64,000 bases of DNA, taken from contig NZ_AQXG01000001.1 in the NCBI RefSeq assembly GCF_000375425.1, positions 118,000-181,999 of the forward strand, given 5' to 3'. A program made the position numbers and the translations under genes. Source of the DNA: Gracilimonas tropica DSM 19535. Its GTDB lineage: Bacteria > Bacteroidota > Rhodothermia > Balneolales > Balneolaceae. Of this stretch, positions 27,655 to 36,539 are shown in pieces; the stretch's first letter is position 1, and each line of letters begins with the position of its first letter. Below the pieces are notes generated by a model. The model searched no databases and was not told where the DNA came from. It was given only the letters and a program-made list of their open reading frames with translations.

Positions 27655-27891
27655 ATGAGAAAACTACCTTCTTTACACGAACAGGCATTTAAGTTTAAAA
27701 ATACCAAACGCCTTCAACATGATGGAGGAAGGGCCTGGATCAAAGATTCGCAACTTCATGAAGCACGAAAAAATGCTAATGGAAGATTTGTTACCGTGCC
27801 TTCACCACTGAAAGTTCCTGGAAAAACAACACATATTCAGGATGATAAAGATCTGCCAAGCCACAAGCCGGAGAATTCTCCACTTCCCTAA
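27655..27891 (+). CDS. Small basic protein of unknown function
   Basis: A 78-residue open frame with ATG start, rich in Lys, Arg, His and Pro, with no membrane segment and no motif I recognise. It fills the gap between rplU (divergent) and lexA (convergent, with the two stops overlapping by four bases), and no larger frame competes for the space. The neat fit and ordinary codon use suggest a real gene, but it could also be chance. An inverted repeat, TTCAGAA-A-GTT with AACTTCTGAA (27607-27632), lies just upstream. Function unknown. Confidence 0.5.
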   Translation: MRKLPSLHEQAFKFKNTKRLQHDGGRAWIKDSQLHEARKNANGRFVTVPSPLKVPGKTTHIQDDKDLPSHKPENSPLP

Positions 27892-28544
27892 GCTACCAAT
27901 GGTATGGCTCTTTGAAAACCTTGCCGGTTGACGTGGCCAATGTATTTTCCGATGATCTTTACTTCTTCAAAAAGATCGGGTTCAATGAAGATATCATCAT
28001 ATTCAGGGTTAGCCGGTTCAAGGCGCAAACCGTCATCATCCCAAAAGATCTTTTTGAGGCTGGTTTCCCCGTCGTAAAGAACCGCTCCAATATCCCCATT
28101 CTTAACGTCGGTGTCCATCAGTAAGACAAAGTCACCATCTTGTATTCCAACATCTTTCATGCTGAAACCGGTTACACGCAGAGCGAAAAGATCATCCAGT
28201 TTTGGGAAGAGTGTTTCCAGCGTAATGCTTCCCAAATTGGCTTCAACAGCTTCCTGAAGCGAACCGGCAGCAATTAAACCTCTGATAGGTATACCGGGCT
28301 GTTCATTTGTTTCCCCGAGCAGACTTTTCTTTTCAGAGGGAAGATCATATTCCTCATCATTTCGTTTTACCAAATAGCCTTTCTTGAGCAGTGCCTGTAT
28401 ATTTTGGGTAACACTGTTTGGGGATGCATAACCAAAATGCTCTGCTATTTCCCGATAAGTAGGCCATACTTCATGTTCTTTTTTATACTCCACGATGAAG
28501 GTGAAAAATTCATGCTGTTTGCGAGTTAAATGTGCATTATCCAT
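27888..28544 (-). CDS. lexA: LexA-type SOS repressor
   Basis: A 218-residue protein with an N-terminal winged helix-turn-helix (residues 1-65, 'TYREIAEHFGYASPNSVTQNIQALLKKGYL') and a C-terminal S24 autoprotease domain. The self-cleavage site is Ala93-Gly94 in 'LIAAGSLQ'. The catalytic pair is Ser128 in 'GFSMKDVG' and Lys164 in 'TSLKKIF'. It represses DNA-damage genes and cleaves itself when RecA is activated. It is divergent from the cyclophilin lipoprotein gene with about 50 bases between starts, where an ATGT-N5-ACAT palindrome could be its operator. The first helices are typical of LexA, so a phage-type repressor is unlikely. Confidence 0.93.
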   Translation of the reverse strand: MDNAHLTRKQHEFFTFIVEYKKEHEVWPTYREIAEHFGYASPNSVTQNIQALLKKGYLVKRNDEEYDLPSEKKSLLGETNEQPGIPIRGLIAAGSLQEAVEANLGSITLETLFPKLDDLFALRVTGFSMKDVGIQDGDFVLLMDTDVKNGDIGAVLYDGETSLKKIFWDDDGLRLEPANPEYDDIFIEPDLFEEVKIIGKYIGHVNRQGFQRAIPLVA

Positions 28545-28560
28545 AACAGAGTTTTGTTAA

Positions 28561-28573
28561 ATGTAAGAAACAT
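28561..28573. promoter_or_regulatory. Candidate LexA operator (ATGT-N5-ACAT)
   Basis: This perfect 4+4 inverted repeat lies 17 bases upstream of the lexA ATG and 23 bases upstream of the divergent gene's likely ATG, where an autoregulatory operator would be expected. The LexA motif of this lineage is not known to me. Confidence 0.3.
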
Positions 28574-28595
28574 GTGTAATAAACGGAGTTTACTG

Positions 28596-30638
28596 ATGAA
28601 GTTCAACAATAAATGTGTAAAAGGTATGTGTAAAGTTTTTTGGGTGTTCGTTCTATTCACCATTATGGTTTCTTGCCAGCAGAAAGAGAGTGCTTATTCA
28701 ATTCTGCTTAATCAGGAATACCCGGAACTTTATGAACAGGTATTTGAAAGAAATGCAGACTCTATTCTTACATTCACGAGTCATTCTGATCCATTTATAC
28801 GGGAGCAAGCCTGGCGCTCTTTAATTCAGACTCCGGTTGCTGATATCAATGATTTCATCACAAAAGTACAGTATGCTGATACAGAAGAAGCCTGGATGGC
28901 ATTAAGTACTAAAGAGCTTTCCGAGGATCAACTAAATCGATTGCACGATCTGTGGGAGCAACGAACGACTTTTAGGAAGGGAATCAGCAGGGTGCTTGGT
29001 CAGCAGGGCAATCAGGCTTCTTTGGATCTGTTGGTTCGTAATTTTGATTCCATTATTGACCAAAACCATGAGTTTGAGTCCGCTCTGGCGATCAGCCGGT
29101 TGATGATGGACTATGAAATTTCAGAAAATACCCTCCACAGTATATTGAAATATGCAGCCGTTCTTAATGAACCGGATTTGTACCGCGCCTATTTTTATGG
29201 ATTCTACAGGGGAAACCAAATGGTCAAAGATCAGGACATCCTAAAAGCTATTTGGGATGGATATAATTGGGTTGAAAACCCGCAGATCAAACAGTACATC
29301 CTGAGAATCGCCTTTAGATCGGATCCGGCTGGCACTCTTGAGAAACTACCGGTTAGCGATATTTCATCCATGAATGTGCAGCTTGCAGTTGAGTTGGCTA
29401 TGCAAGTCGGAAAAATGGAATGGAATGAAAAGATCGGGGAAATATTCACGCAGTTGATGGAGCACAAGAATCCCGTTGTAAATGAGGTTGCCCTTACAAA
29501 TATAGAGAGCAACTCTGATAAACCATCTGATTTTGAAGATAGAATTAAGGAATTGATCATTGAAAACGATGAGAAGGAATCCTCTGTCAGATTATCGGGG
29601 ATCCGGTCACTTACTGATGCTTCTGAATATCTGGCTCTCACAGATAAATTAGCTGAAGAGGACGTTTACCTGCTTCAAAAGAAATTAGATATTTACCGAA
29701 AAGCCCTGGAGACAGATGAATACATGTCTTTGCTAACGGGGTATGCTGAGAGTGAAAACAGGATGGAAGTGCTATTTGCAGCTCAGGCTTTGAGCCAGTT
29801 TTGGAACGGCCTTCCGGAATCCGAAGTGAATACTGAACGAAAGGAAAAAGTACGGTCACTTGTGTTTGATTTCCTGGACCAACAAGATCGCTCGATCACT
29901 TATGTTACGATACCTTTTATGAACACTTCGGAACTTTTTGGGGAAGGAGATTTTGAGAAGGTCAAAGAGTATCTGTCTGATTATGAACTCCCAGGAGATG
30001 TAGAAGTTTTCCAGGTATTCGGCCAATTTCTGAAGGATACGTTTGAGGATGAAGCTCAAGAACTGATAAATTCTCTGGCAGCTGAAGGAAATATTGCACT
30101 CAATAATACTTTTAAGGATCAGGGATGGGATATTCCGGAGTCAGGAGATGTTTCTAAGTCGTTTCGAAAGCCGGACTGGAATCGTCTTGTTAAGTTAGGA
30201 CCTGATCCGGTTTGGGTGCTTGAAACGGGAAAAGGAATTATCGAGATTCAAATGGATGTGCTTTCTGCCCCCGCAACTATTTCCGGAATGGACAGTCTCA
30301 CAGTATCCGGAGCCTATAATGATGTTGCTTTTCACAGGGTTGTTCCCAATTTCGTAATCCAGGGCGGCGATATTGAAACCGGAGATGGCTTTGGAGGTCC
30401 TGATTTTGTGGTACCTACGGAGGCCTCTTCCCTTCAATATGAACGAGGCAGGGTGGGTATTGCCAGTGCCGGAACGGATACGGAGGGTAGTCAGTATTTT
30501 GTGATGCACGATTGGGCCCCTCATTTAAACGGCCGTTACACTATCATTGGAGAAGTCATCTCAGGCATGGATGTGGTGGACAAAATTATGGTGGGAGACA
30601 AAGTCAATAAAGCATCTTGGAGAGTGCCTGAAGAGTAA
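28596..30638 (+). CDS. Lipoprotein with HEAT-like helical domain fused to cyclophilin-type peptidyl-prolyl isomerase
   Basis: From the ATG at 28596 the protein has 680 residues. It begins with a lipoprotein signal (hydrophobic 'VFWVFVLFTIMVSC', lipobox MVSC); the in-frame ATG at 28626 is an equally possible start and a further upstream ATG at 28530 is unlikely. Residues of about 45-500 are helical and repeat-like (HEAT-like armadillo pattern). The last ~150 are a cyclophilin: 'AFHRVVPNFVIQGGDIETGDGFGG' and 'GRVGIASAGTDTEGSQYFVMHDWAPHLNGRYTIIGEVISGMDVVDKI', with active-site Phe, Arg, Gln and Phe visible. It should assist folding of envelope proteins at the inner face of the outer membrane. It is divergent from lexA. 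Confidence 0.85.
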   Translation: MKFNNKCVKGMCKVFWVFVLFTIMVSCQQKESAYSILLNQEYPELYEQVFERNADSILTFTSHSDPFIREQAWRSLIQTPVADINDFITKVQYADTEEAWMALSTKELSEDQLNRLHDLWEQRTTFRKGISRVLGQQGNQASLDLLVRNFDSIIDQNHEFESALAISRLMMDYEISENTLHSILKYAAVLNEPDLYRAYFYGFYRGNQMVKDQDILKAIWDGYNWVENPQIKQYILRIAFRSDPAGTLEKLPVSDISSMNVQLAVELAMQVGKMEWNEKIGEIFTQLMEHKNPVVNEVALTNIESNSDKPSDFEDRIKELIIENDEKESSVRLSGIRSLTDASEYLALTDKLAEEDVYLLQKKLDIYRKALETDEYMSLLTGYAESENRMEVLFAAQALSQFWNGLPESEVNTERKEKVRSLVFDFLDQQDRSITYVTIPFMNTSELFGEGDFEKVKEYLSDYELPGDVEVFQVFGQFLKDTFEDEAQELINSLAAEGNIALNNTFKDQGWDIPESGDVSKSFRKPDWNRLVKLGPDPVWVLETGKGIIEIQMDVLSAPATISGMDSLTVSGAYNDVAFHRVVPNFVIQGGDIETGDGFGGPDFVVPTEASSLQYERGRVGIASAGTDTEGSQYFVMHDWAPHLNGRYTIIGEVISGMDVVDKIMVGDKVNKASWRVPEE

Positions 30639-30664
30639 ATCAGATTTTTGATCTGCCGGAACCT

Positions 30665-31678
30665 TTATAATTGCTTGAAGATCCAGTTCCTGAAGATTTC
30701 CTTAAATCGGAATGAAAAATTCAAACGTGTTTCACCGGATTCCCTTGGATATTCATAACAAGGCTCAACTACGTGAAAAAAGTGATTAGCACCGGTGATG
30801 TTTTGCACAGTAAAATTATCCGGAAGTCCGCCGGGAAATAATTCCTGAAAAGCTTGTTCTGCCCAGTCAGTATATACTTGGCCGTCGTTTTCACCAAAAA
30901 CGAAAAGAGCGGGAATTTGAATTTCTTTTAGATAGGGAGCGGGAGTGAAATTTCGTTTATTGTTCATATGTCGCCAGCTTTTGGTAAGCGGCAGCCATGA
31001 AACCCAATTCTGATGAGATAGCGCTTTTTGTTCGGCTTTTTGAAGAGCCGTTGTTGAATCCTCCCCGTTACAAACATATTGGCTATGATATTCATTTACC
31101 AGTTGGCGGCTTGCATCAAAAGGAGAGGTGCCAAGTGATACGACAAATTTCACCAGTTCAGGTGCGGTCGCAGCTACTATTTGGGCAACCCAGCCTTCTT
31201 CACCAAGTCCAATGATGCCTATGCGCTGCGGGTCTACTTCCCGGCGCTGGTCCAGATAGTGAATGGCAGCTTTTGCATCTTCAGCAAAATCGGTCATGGT
31301 TGCCCGGCCCCATCTTCCGGTAGATTCTCCGGTGCCGCGTGGATCATAAAAGAATACTCCAATTCCGGATTTCGGAAAAACATCGAGTAATATTTCTTTG
31401 ATAAATACCGGTCGTTGAGGATGAACATCTCCCCATTCATAAAGTCCGCCTAAAAATACGAGCACGGGTACATTTTCAGAGGAATCGGGTAAAACAAGGT
31501 GCCCGTTTAGAATTACGTCACCATTTTTAAAAACCACCTCTTCCCCTGGAACATCCGGAGTCTGAGCCCGGCTCAAGTGGCTGAAGAACATCACAAATAA
31601 TGCCAGTATGAAAAATCGAACGATCGCTTTAAATATGAATAGTCTCATTTTTTGTTTTGAACAGACGGTTTTTCTCAT
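30665..31678 (-). CDS. Alpha/beta hydrolase-like secreted protein lacking the nucleophilic serine
   Basis: A 337-residue protein of the dienelactone-hydrolase/prolyl-oligopeptidase-like fold. The oxyanion strand 'VLVFLGGLYEWGD' is near residue 60 and 'GIGVFFYDPRGTGESTGRWG' near 110. The nucleophile elbow, normally G-H-S-E-G-G in this group, reads 'GLGEEGW', so Ser is replaced by Gly. The late acid 'VFGENDGQVY' and the His in 'GANHFFHVV' remain. A signal peptide is present if translation starts at the ATG at 31646-31648 (MRLFIFKAIVRFF...SRAQ); the upstream ATG given overlaps the DinB gene by four bases and would add ten residues. It may be a pseudo-enzyme. Confidence 0.8.
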   Translation of the reverse strand: MRKTVCSKQKMRLFIFKAIVRFFILALFVMFFSHLSRAQTPDVPGEEVVFKNGDVILNGHLVLPDSSENVPVLVFLGGLYEWGDVHPQRPVFIKEILLDVFPKSGIGVFFYDPRGTGESTGRWGRATMTDFAEDAKAAIHYLDQRREVDPQRIGIIGLGEEGWVAQIVAATAPELVKFVVSLGTSPFDASRQLVNEYHSQYVCNGEDSTTALQKAEQKALSHQNWVSWLPLTKSWRHMNNKRNFTPAPYLKEIQIPALFVFGENDGQVYTDWAEQAFQELFPGGLPDNFTVQNITGANHFFHVVEPCYEYPRESGETRLNFSFRFKEIFRNWIFKQL

Positions 31679-32172
31679 GAGAGGGAGTTGCTTATTGCTT
31701 TAAGCTGATGAAGATGTCTTTGAGTATGAAAAATGCAGAAGTAGATCCACTCTAAGCGAGTTAAAGGGCCATAAAAAGGATGATCGAAGAGTGAACATAT
31801 TTCGTTTGGAGAGGTGCTTAGATATGCTTCGGTTATCCTGTTTCTATTTTCCTTGAATTTTGAAAATAGTTCCGGTTTAGACTTAGGTCCTGAAGTTGGT
31901 TTTATAGTGTCGGGAGCCTGAACCTTTTTTGTGAGATTTGAAAGGCCCTGCTCCATTTTTGAAACAAATAGATCCGGCGCTCTATCCGGTAATTCAGAGG
32001 GGCCGCGAAATAATTTGGGGATCCCAAACTCAGACCGAAAAAGATGCTCGATGACCTCTGCTGCCGACCATTCTTTTTCAGATGGTTTAGCATTAAAGCC
32101 AGATTCGGAGAAAGCCTCGATTTGAGTAAAAACCAATTCTGTATTATGGTTGAGTTTGTCTAAAAGCTCCAT
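31675..32172 (-). CDS. DinB-family putative metal-dependent protein
   Basis: This 165-residue four-helix-bundle protein is of the DinB/YfiT type. His residues that commonly hold the metal are seen in 'AAEVIEHLFRSE' (near 43) and in the C-terminal 'HTQRHLHQLKAI' (near 148-155). The family includes thiol S-transferases and proteins of unknown function; some DinB-like genes are DNA-damage induced. It is cytoplasmic. Its stop overlaps the start of the alpha/beta hydrolase-like gene by four bases, so the two are probably co-expressed. Confidence 0.85.
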   Translation of the reverse strand: MELLDKLNHNTELVFTQIEAFSESGFNAKPSEKEWSAAEVIEHLFRSEFGIPKLFRGPSELPDRAPDLFVSKMEQGLSNLTKKVQAPDTIKPTSGPKSKPELFSKFKENRNRITEAYLSTSPNEICSLFDHPFYGPLTRLEWIYFCIFHTQRHLHQLKAISNSLS

Positions 32173-32268
32173 GCATAAAAATTTTGGAGCTTAAAGTAAT
32201 TCAATGAATTGAAAAAATCTTAAAATGTTATCCGTTTTCATAACAAGCATAAATTGTTCTGAAACGGC

Positions 32269-32730
32269 TCATTCTTCATGATAAGTTCGCAACGAAGCAA
32301 TCCAATTGATGAGCTTTTTACGTTCCTTCTGGTCTATTTGTGCGCCGGAATGAGCCCAAACATAGGCAGGAAGAGGCATTTCTTCTTGTTCAATCATATC
32401 AATTGCTTCTTCCAGCTTATGATCTGCCCGGTCGGTGGTATAATTTCCCCATAAAGAAAAATTCATATTCTCACGACCTTCCTCAACATGACCTTGCATC
32501 CACCAAGAAACCGGAGCCACTTTCGAATACCAAGGGTAATTTGTTTTATAAGAGTGGCAATCGTAGCATGCATTTATCACCAACATGGCCATTTCATGAT
32601 TTGGCTTGTGTATGTTAAGGAAGTCCTTATCTGCTTCCGTTGAGGGTACCGATCGGTCGACCGGAATAAATTGTATCAACACAAAAAGAATAGCGATCCC
32701 GGTAATAACTTGAAGTACACGCGATTTCAT
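32269..32730 (-). CDS. Haem-binding domain protein with CxxCH motif
   Basis: A 153-residue protein with an N-terminal membrane or signal segment (residues 5-21). A haem-binding domain (Haem_bd type) follows: 'NACYDCHSYKTNYPWYSKVAPVSWWMQGHVEEGRENMNFSLW'. CYDCH (about residues 55-59) is the c-type haem attachment motif and the Met in the later part could be an axial ligand. It probably acts in the periplasm. It is a single gene on its strand, 96 bases from DinB and divergent from the aldolase gene 225 bases away. Partners are unknown. Confidence 0.88.
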   Translation of the reverse strand: MKSRVLQVITGIAILFVLIQFIPVDRSVPSTEADKDFLNIHKPNHEMAMLVINACYDCHSYKTNYPWYSKVAPVSWWMQGHVEEGRENMNFSLWGNYTTDRADHKLEEAIDMIEQEEMPLPAYVWAHSGAQIDQKERKKLINWIASLRTYHEE

Positions 32731-32955
32731 AATATACCTCCGTTTGGTTAAGACTTAACTTAATATATATGATTCAGGGAGAATTTCATCCTTAACGCAA
32801 ATTTGATAATTAAGAAGAAGAACTTGTGTTAACGGGCAGGCAGATTGAAGCTAAAAGTTTAACTTCGGTTTAGCCATTTCGGTGTTTTAAGCTTATATTT
32901 TCCGCCACTTACTTACTCACTCAACTAACAAATTTTAAAAAGGGAAACGAAAATT

Positions 32956-34032
32956 ATGTCACTTGGATTAAACAGTATCGAAGAACTTCTGGGAGATGAA
33001 GCTTCCGATCTACTCGAACATAAATGTGAAACCATCAGCAAAGACCGTCTGATACAACCATCAGGGGAATATGTGGATGAGGTTTGGTATCACTCAGATC
33101 GAAACAATCGGGTGTTGAGCAATTTGCAAAGATTATTGGATCACGGTCGTTTAGGAGGAACCGGTTATGTTTCTATTCTGCCTGTGGATCAGGGAATCGA
33201 GCATTCGGCCGGTGCGTCATTTGCCAAAAATCCGGATTATTTTGATCCTGAGAATATTGTAAAACTAGCTATGGAAGCCGGTTGTAATGCTGTTGCTTCT
33301 ACATTTGGAGCGCTTGCTTCCGTTTCAAGAAAGTATGCTCATAAAATTCCTTTTGTGGTTAAGATCAATCACAATGAGCTGCTGACGTATCCAAATAATT
33401 TTGATCAAATCATGTTCGGAACCATTGAGCAGGCCTATGATATGGGAGCAGCGGCTGTGGGAGCTACGATCTATTTTGGCTCAGAGGAATCAAACCGACA
33501 AATTCAAGAAGTGGCACGAGCCTTTGCTTATGCTCATGAGTTGGGGATGGCTACCATTCTGTGGTGCTATACTCGCAATAATGCTTTTAAAGTAGACGGA
33601 GTAGACTACCACACTTCTGCTGATCTTACCGGACAAGCCAACCATATTGGTACTACGCTTGGCGCAGATATCATCAAGCAAAAGCAGCCAACCAATAACG
33701 GCGGTTATAAAGCATTGAATTCCGGTGATTCCAGCTACGGAAAATTGGATGAACGTATCTACACCGAACTTACAACAGATCATCCTATTGATCTTACCCG
33801 CTACCAGGTAGCAAACTGCTTTATGGGGCGTGCAGGATTGATCAACTCTGGTGGAGCCTCCGGTTCCAACGATTTTGCTGATGCGGTTAAAACGGCTATC
33901 ATCAACAAGCGTGCCGGTGGTATGGGCCTCATTAGTGGACGTAAGGCATTTCAGCGCCCGCTTAAAGAAGGAGTGAAGCTGCTAAACATGATTCAGGATG
34001 TGTATCTGAATGATGAAATTACTTTAGCCTAA
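32956..34032 (+). CDS. fbaB: Class I fructose-bisphosphate aldolase (FbaB/DhnA type)
   Basis: This 358-residue TIM-barrel enzyme cleaves fructose-1,6-bisphosphate reversibly to dihydroxyacetone phosphate and glyceraldehyde-3-phosphate. '[27 protein letters not shown]' is near residues 73-99, '[12 protein letters not shown]' near 134-145, and '[15 protein letters not shown]' with the likely Schiff-base Lys near 237. The C-terminal '[21 protein letters not shown]' is the phosphate-binding end. A -7-like TATATTTT (32894-32901) lies 55 bases upstream without a convincing -33 partner. A strong terminator follows. Confidence 0.95.
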   Translation: MSLGLNSIEELLGDEASDLLEHKCETISKDRLIQPSGEYVDEVWYHSDRNNRVLSNLQRLLDHGRLGGTGYVSILPVDQGIEHSAGASFAKNPDYFDPENIVKLAMEAGCNAVASTFGALASVSRKYAHKIPFVVKINHNELLTYPNNFDQIMFGTIEQAYDMGAAAVGATIYFGSEESNRQIQEVARAFAYAHELGMATILWCYTRNNAFKVDGVDYHTSADLTGQANHIGTTLGADIIKQKQPTNNGGYKALNSGDSSYGKLDERIYTELTTDHPIDLTRYQVANCFMGRAGLINSGGASGSNDFADAVKTAIINKRAGGMGLISGRKAFQRPLKEGVKLLNMIQDVYLNDEITLA

Positions 34033-34049
34033 TTAAAATGTAACTTTTT

Positions 34050-34084
34050 AAAGCCTTGTGGGTATGGCCTGCAAGGCTTTTTTT
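34050..34084 (+). terminator. Terminator after fbaB
   Basis: An 8-bp stem (AAGCCTTG with CAAGGCTT) with a GC-rich 13-base loop is followed by TTTTTTT. It lies 20 bases after the fbaB stop and 36 bases before the next gene. Confidence 0.88.
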
Positions 34085-34120
34085 ATCTAAGCTTTTCTTA
34101 TTTCAAGCGATCAAGATCTT

Positions 34121-35164
34121 TTGAGTTCAAAAACCAAACATCTCAAGCAGCCACAATCTCTTTTATCGAGAAAGTATCTCATTATATCTGTTGCACTAAG
34201 TATTGCAACGATGGCGGGAGTCATTTACTGGACCTACACCCCCGGAGTTTTAGAACACTTGGCTCCAAAGCGATTGCCCGGGTTGGTGATCGCGCTATTG
34301 ATTTCTTTTCTCAGAGTTTGGTTCTCAGCAGCAAAGATCCGGTTTTTATCGGAAAAGCAATTAAGCTGGATGGCTTCCACCAGAGTGGTTTTAGCATGGG
34401 ATTTTACCTCAGCCATTACCCCTTCAACAATAGGTGGGGCTCCAATGGCAACCTATGCTATGACCAAAGAAGGCCTTAAGTTGGGAGATGCAGGAGCCAT
34501 TGTTTTATATGGCGTGTTGCTCGATCAGCTTTGGTTTGCGATGGCCATACCTATTCTGCTTTTTGCTGGAATTTTTTACGAAGTAGTTCCTGCTGAAATT
34601 GGACTTGTTGGTGATGTTTCCATGGGCTTGCTTTATTTTGGTTTGCTCAGCTATGCCAGTGTTTTGGCGTATGGCGTTCTGGTGAACCCGGGTGCCATCA
34701 AAAAAGTAGTGAAGTTTGTATTCAAGCTACCGATCCTCAGACGAATGAGTGATAAGGTCGAAGAGGAAGCCGAGAATCTGGAAGAATATGCTCATCAGCT
34801 CCGTAAGAAGCCTTTTAGCTTTTTAGTGAAAGCATTTTTTCTTTCTACCATGTCGTGGCTGGCAAGAATTGCACTTCCAACTATTGTTGTCTTGAGTCTT
34901 TTGCCAGCTCCTGAAGTGTTATCGGTGTTAAGAAGTTTAGCAATGAATCTCGCTTTTCTGGTAGTTCCTACCCCGGGTGGCAGCGGAGGAGTTGAAGGTT
35001 TATTCGTACTGTTCCAGGGACCGCTCATTGCAAGAGAAGGATTTGTGGGACTGGCGGTATTTCTATGGCGGATCATTAGCTATTATATCAGTATTGGGTT
35101 GGGTATCATGGCCACAACCTGGTATGTAAACCAACAAGTTGCAGAGATCACACATCAAGATTAG
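34121..35164 (+). CDS. YbhN/UPF0104-type lysylphosphatidylglycerol synthase transmembrane-region protein
   Basis: A 347-residue integral membrane protein with about eight helices, matching the membrane half of MprF-type proteins (UPF0104). The family motif 'VVPTPGGSGGVEG' is near residue 287, and 'AWDFTSAITPSTIGGAPMATYAM' near 96-118. The catalytic LPG-synthase domain is absent, as usual for YbhN. The start is a TTG at 34121; no ATG lies upstream in frame before a stop at 34088 and the next internal Met is residue 30. It lies three bases upstream of radA and is probably co-transcribed with it. Function unknown, perhaps lipid flipping. Confidence 0.88.
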   Translation: MSSKTKHLKQPQSLLSRKYLIISVALSIATMAGVIYWTYTPGVLEHLAPKRLPGLVIALLISFLRVWFSAAKIRFLSEKQLSWMASTRVVLAWDFTSAITPSTIGGAPMATYAMTKEGLKLGDAGAIVLYGVLLDQLWFAMAIPILLFAGIFYEVVPAEIGLVGDVSMGLLYFGLLSYASVLAYGVLVNPGAIKKVVKFVFKLPILRRMSDKVEEEAENLEEYAHQLRKKPFSFLVKAFFLSTMSWLARIALPTIVVLSLLPAPEVLSVLRSLAMNLAFLVVPTPGGSGGVEGLFVLFQGPLIAREGFVGLAVFLWRIISYYISIGLGIMATTWYVNQQVAEITHQD

Positions 35165-35167
35165 ATC

Positions 35168-36508
35168 ATGGCAAAAACGAAAACGCAATTCGAATGCTCC
35201 AACTGCGGATATGTTTCTCCAAAATGGAATGGAAGCTGTCCATCCTGTGGAGAATGGAATACCTTTGTGGAAAAAACGGTATCAAAGGGGAAATCATCTT
35301 CCAATCACAAAGCAAAAGTTGAAGGACTTGAATTAACAGCGGCTCCCCAAAAACTGGAAGATGTTGAAACATCAGAAAAAACCAGATTTCAAAGTAATAT
35401 TTTGGAATTGGACCGTGTGCTGGGCGGGGGATTTCTGCCGGGTTCTTATGTTTTAATTGGGGGTGAACCGGGAGTCGGAAAAAGTACCTTAACTCTGCAG
35501 ATAGCTAAAGCCAATCCCGATCTTACCATTTTGTATTGTGCGGGAGAAGAATCGGCCGGACAAATAAAACAACGGGCTGCCCGATTGGGTGTGGAATCCG
35601 ATAAACTCCTTATTTACAACGAAACGCAGGTAGATAACATCATTGCGGAAGCCCAGAAAATGAAGCCAGATTTATTGATCGTGGATTCTATCCAAACGGT
35701 ATATAGAACAGAGCTTTCGAGCATGCCGGGGAGTATTCAGCAAGTGAAAGAATGTGCAGCTTTGTTCCAGCAATTAGCCAAAAAGAAAAATATTACCACA
35801 CTGGTTATTGGTCATGTGACCAAAGAAGGTGACATCGCCGGACCTCGTGTTTTGGAACATATGGTAGATACGGTTCTTCAGTTTGAAGGCGATAAGCAGT
35901 ATACCTATCGTTTACTTCGAAGCTTGAAAAACCGGTTTGGAGCTGCTCAGGAAGTGGGAGTATTCGAAATGAAATCCGATGGACTGAGTGAAGTTTCCAA
36001 TCCTTCGGAACTTTTTATTTCGGATAAAACAGCCGGCGTAAGTGGGAATGCGGTGGTTTGTACGATGGAAGGAACGCGTCCATTGTTGATAGAGGTGCAG
36101 GCTTTAGTTACGCCATCGGCCTACGGTTCACCCCAACGAACAGCGAATGGTTTTGACCGAAATCGGTTGTTACTACTTTTGGCTGTACTTGAAAAAAGAG
36201 TAGGAAAGAGTTTTTCTAACCACGATGTGTATTTAAATATAGCCGGTGGATTTCGGCTCAACGATCCGGCCGGAGATTTAGGAGTTTGTTGTGCGCTTGT
36301 TTCCAGCCTGATGGATGATGCCGTTACTCAAAACACGGCATTTGTCGGCGAAGTTGGATTGGGGGGAGAAGTGCGAACGGTTCCTCATTTGGAACAGCGG
36401 GTTAAGGAAGCGAAGAAATTGGGATATAAAGAAGTGGTTGTTCCCGGTTCGCGCCACAAAGATGGCATTCAGTATTTGCATCAGGCCATAAAAAAAGCCC
36501 TCGGTTAA
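35168..36508 (+). CDS. radA: DNA repair protein RadA
   Basis: A 446-residue RadA/Sms with an N-terminal four-cysteine zinc finger ('CSNCGYVSPKWNGSCPSCGEW', residues 9-29). The RecA-like ATPase has Walker A 'GGEPGVGKST' near 97-106 and 'LLIVDSIQ' as Walker B. The RadA-specific 'KNRFG' lies near 254, and a C-terminal Lon-like domain (about 300-446) follows. RadA promotes branch migration in recombination. The last codons (Ile-Lys-Lys-Ala-Leu-Gly) use an A-rich run that, on the other strand, is the U-tract of the rpsU terminator, so the two genes share sequence. Confidence 0.97.
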   Translation: MAKTKTQFECSNCGYVSPKWNGSCPSCGEWNTFVEKTVSKGKSSSNHKAKVEGLELTAAPQKLEDVETSEKTRFQSNILELDRVLGGGFLPGSYVLIGGEPGVGKSTLTLQIAKANPDLTILYCAGEESAGQIKQRAARLGVESDKLLIYNETQVDNIIAEAQKMKPDLLIVDSIQTVYRTELSSMPGSIQQVKECAALFQQLAKKKNITTLVIGHVTKEGDIAGPRVLEHMVDTVLQFEGDKQYTYRLLRSLKNRFGAAQEVGVFEMKSDGLSEVSNPSELFISDKTAGVSGNAVVCTMEGTRPLLIEVQALVTPSAYGSPQRTANGFDRNRLLLLLAVLEKRVGKSFSNHDVYLNIAGGFRLNDPAGDLGVCCALVSSLMDDAVTQNTAFVGEVGLGGEVRTVPHLEQRVKEAKKLGYKEVVVPGSRHKDGIQYLHQAIKKALG

Positions 36509-36520
36509 AACCGGAGGGCT
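36490..36520 (-). terminator. rpsU terminator overlapping the radA 3' end
   Basis: On the minus strand AGCCCTCCGGTT pairs with AACCGAGGGCT (one bulge, short TT loop) and is followed by TTTTTTTATGG. The U-tract and half of the stem lie inside the last codons of radA; the rpsU stop is 20 bases upstream of the hairpin. Confidence 0.85.
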
Positions 36521-36539
36521 CGAATTTGTTTTACTTCGT

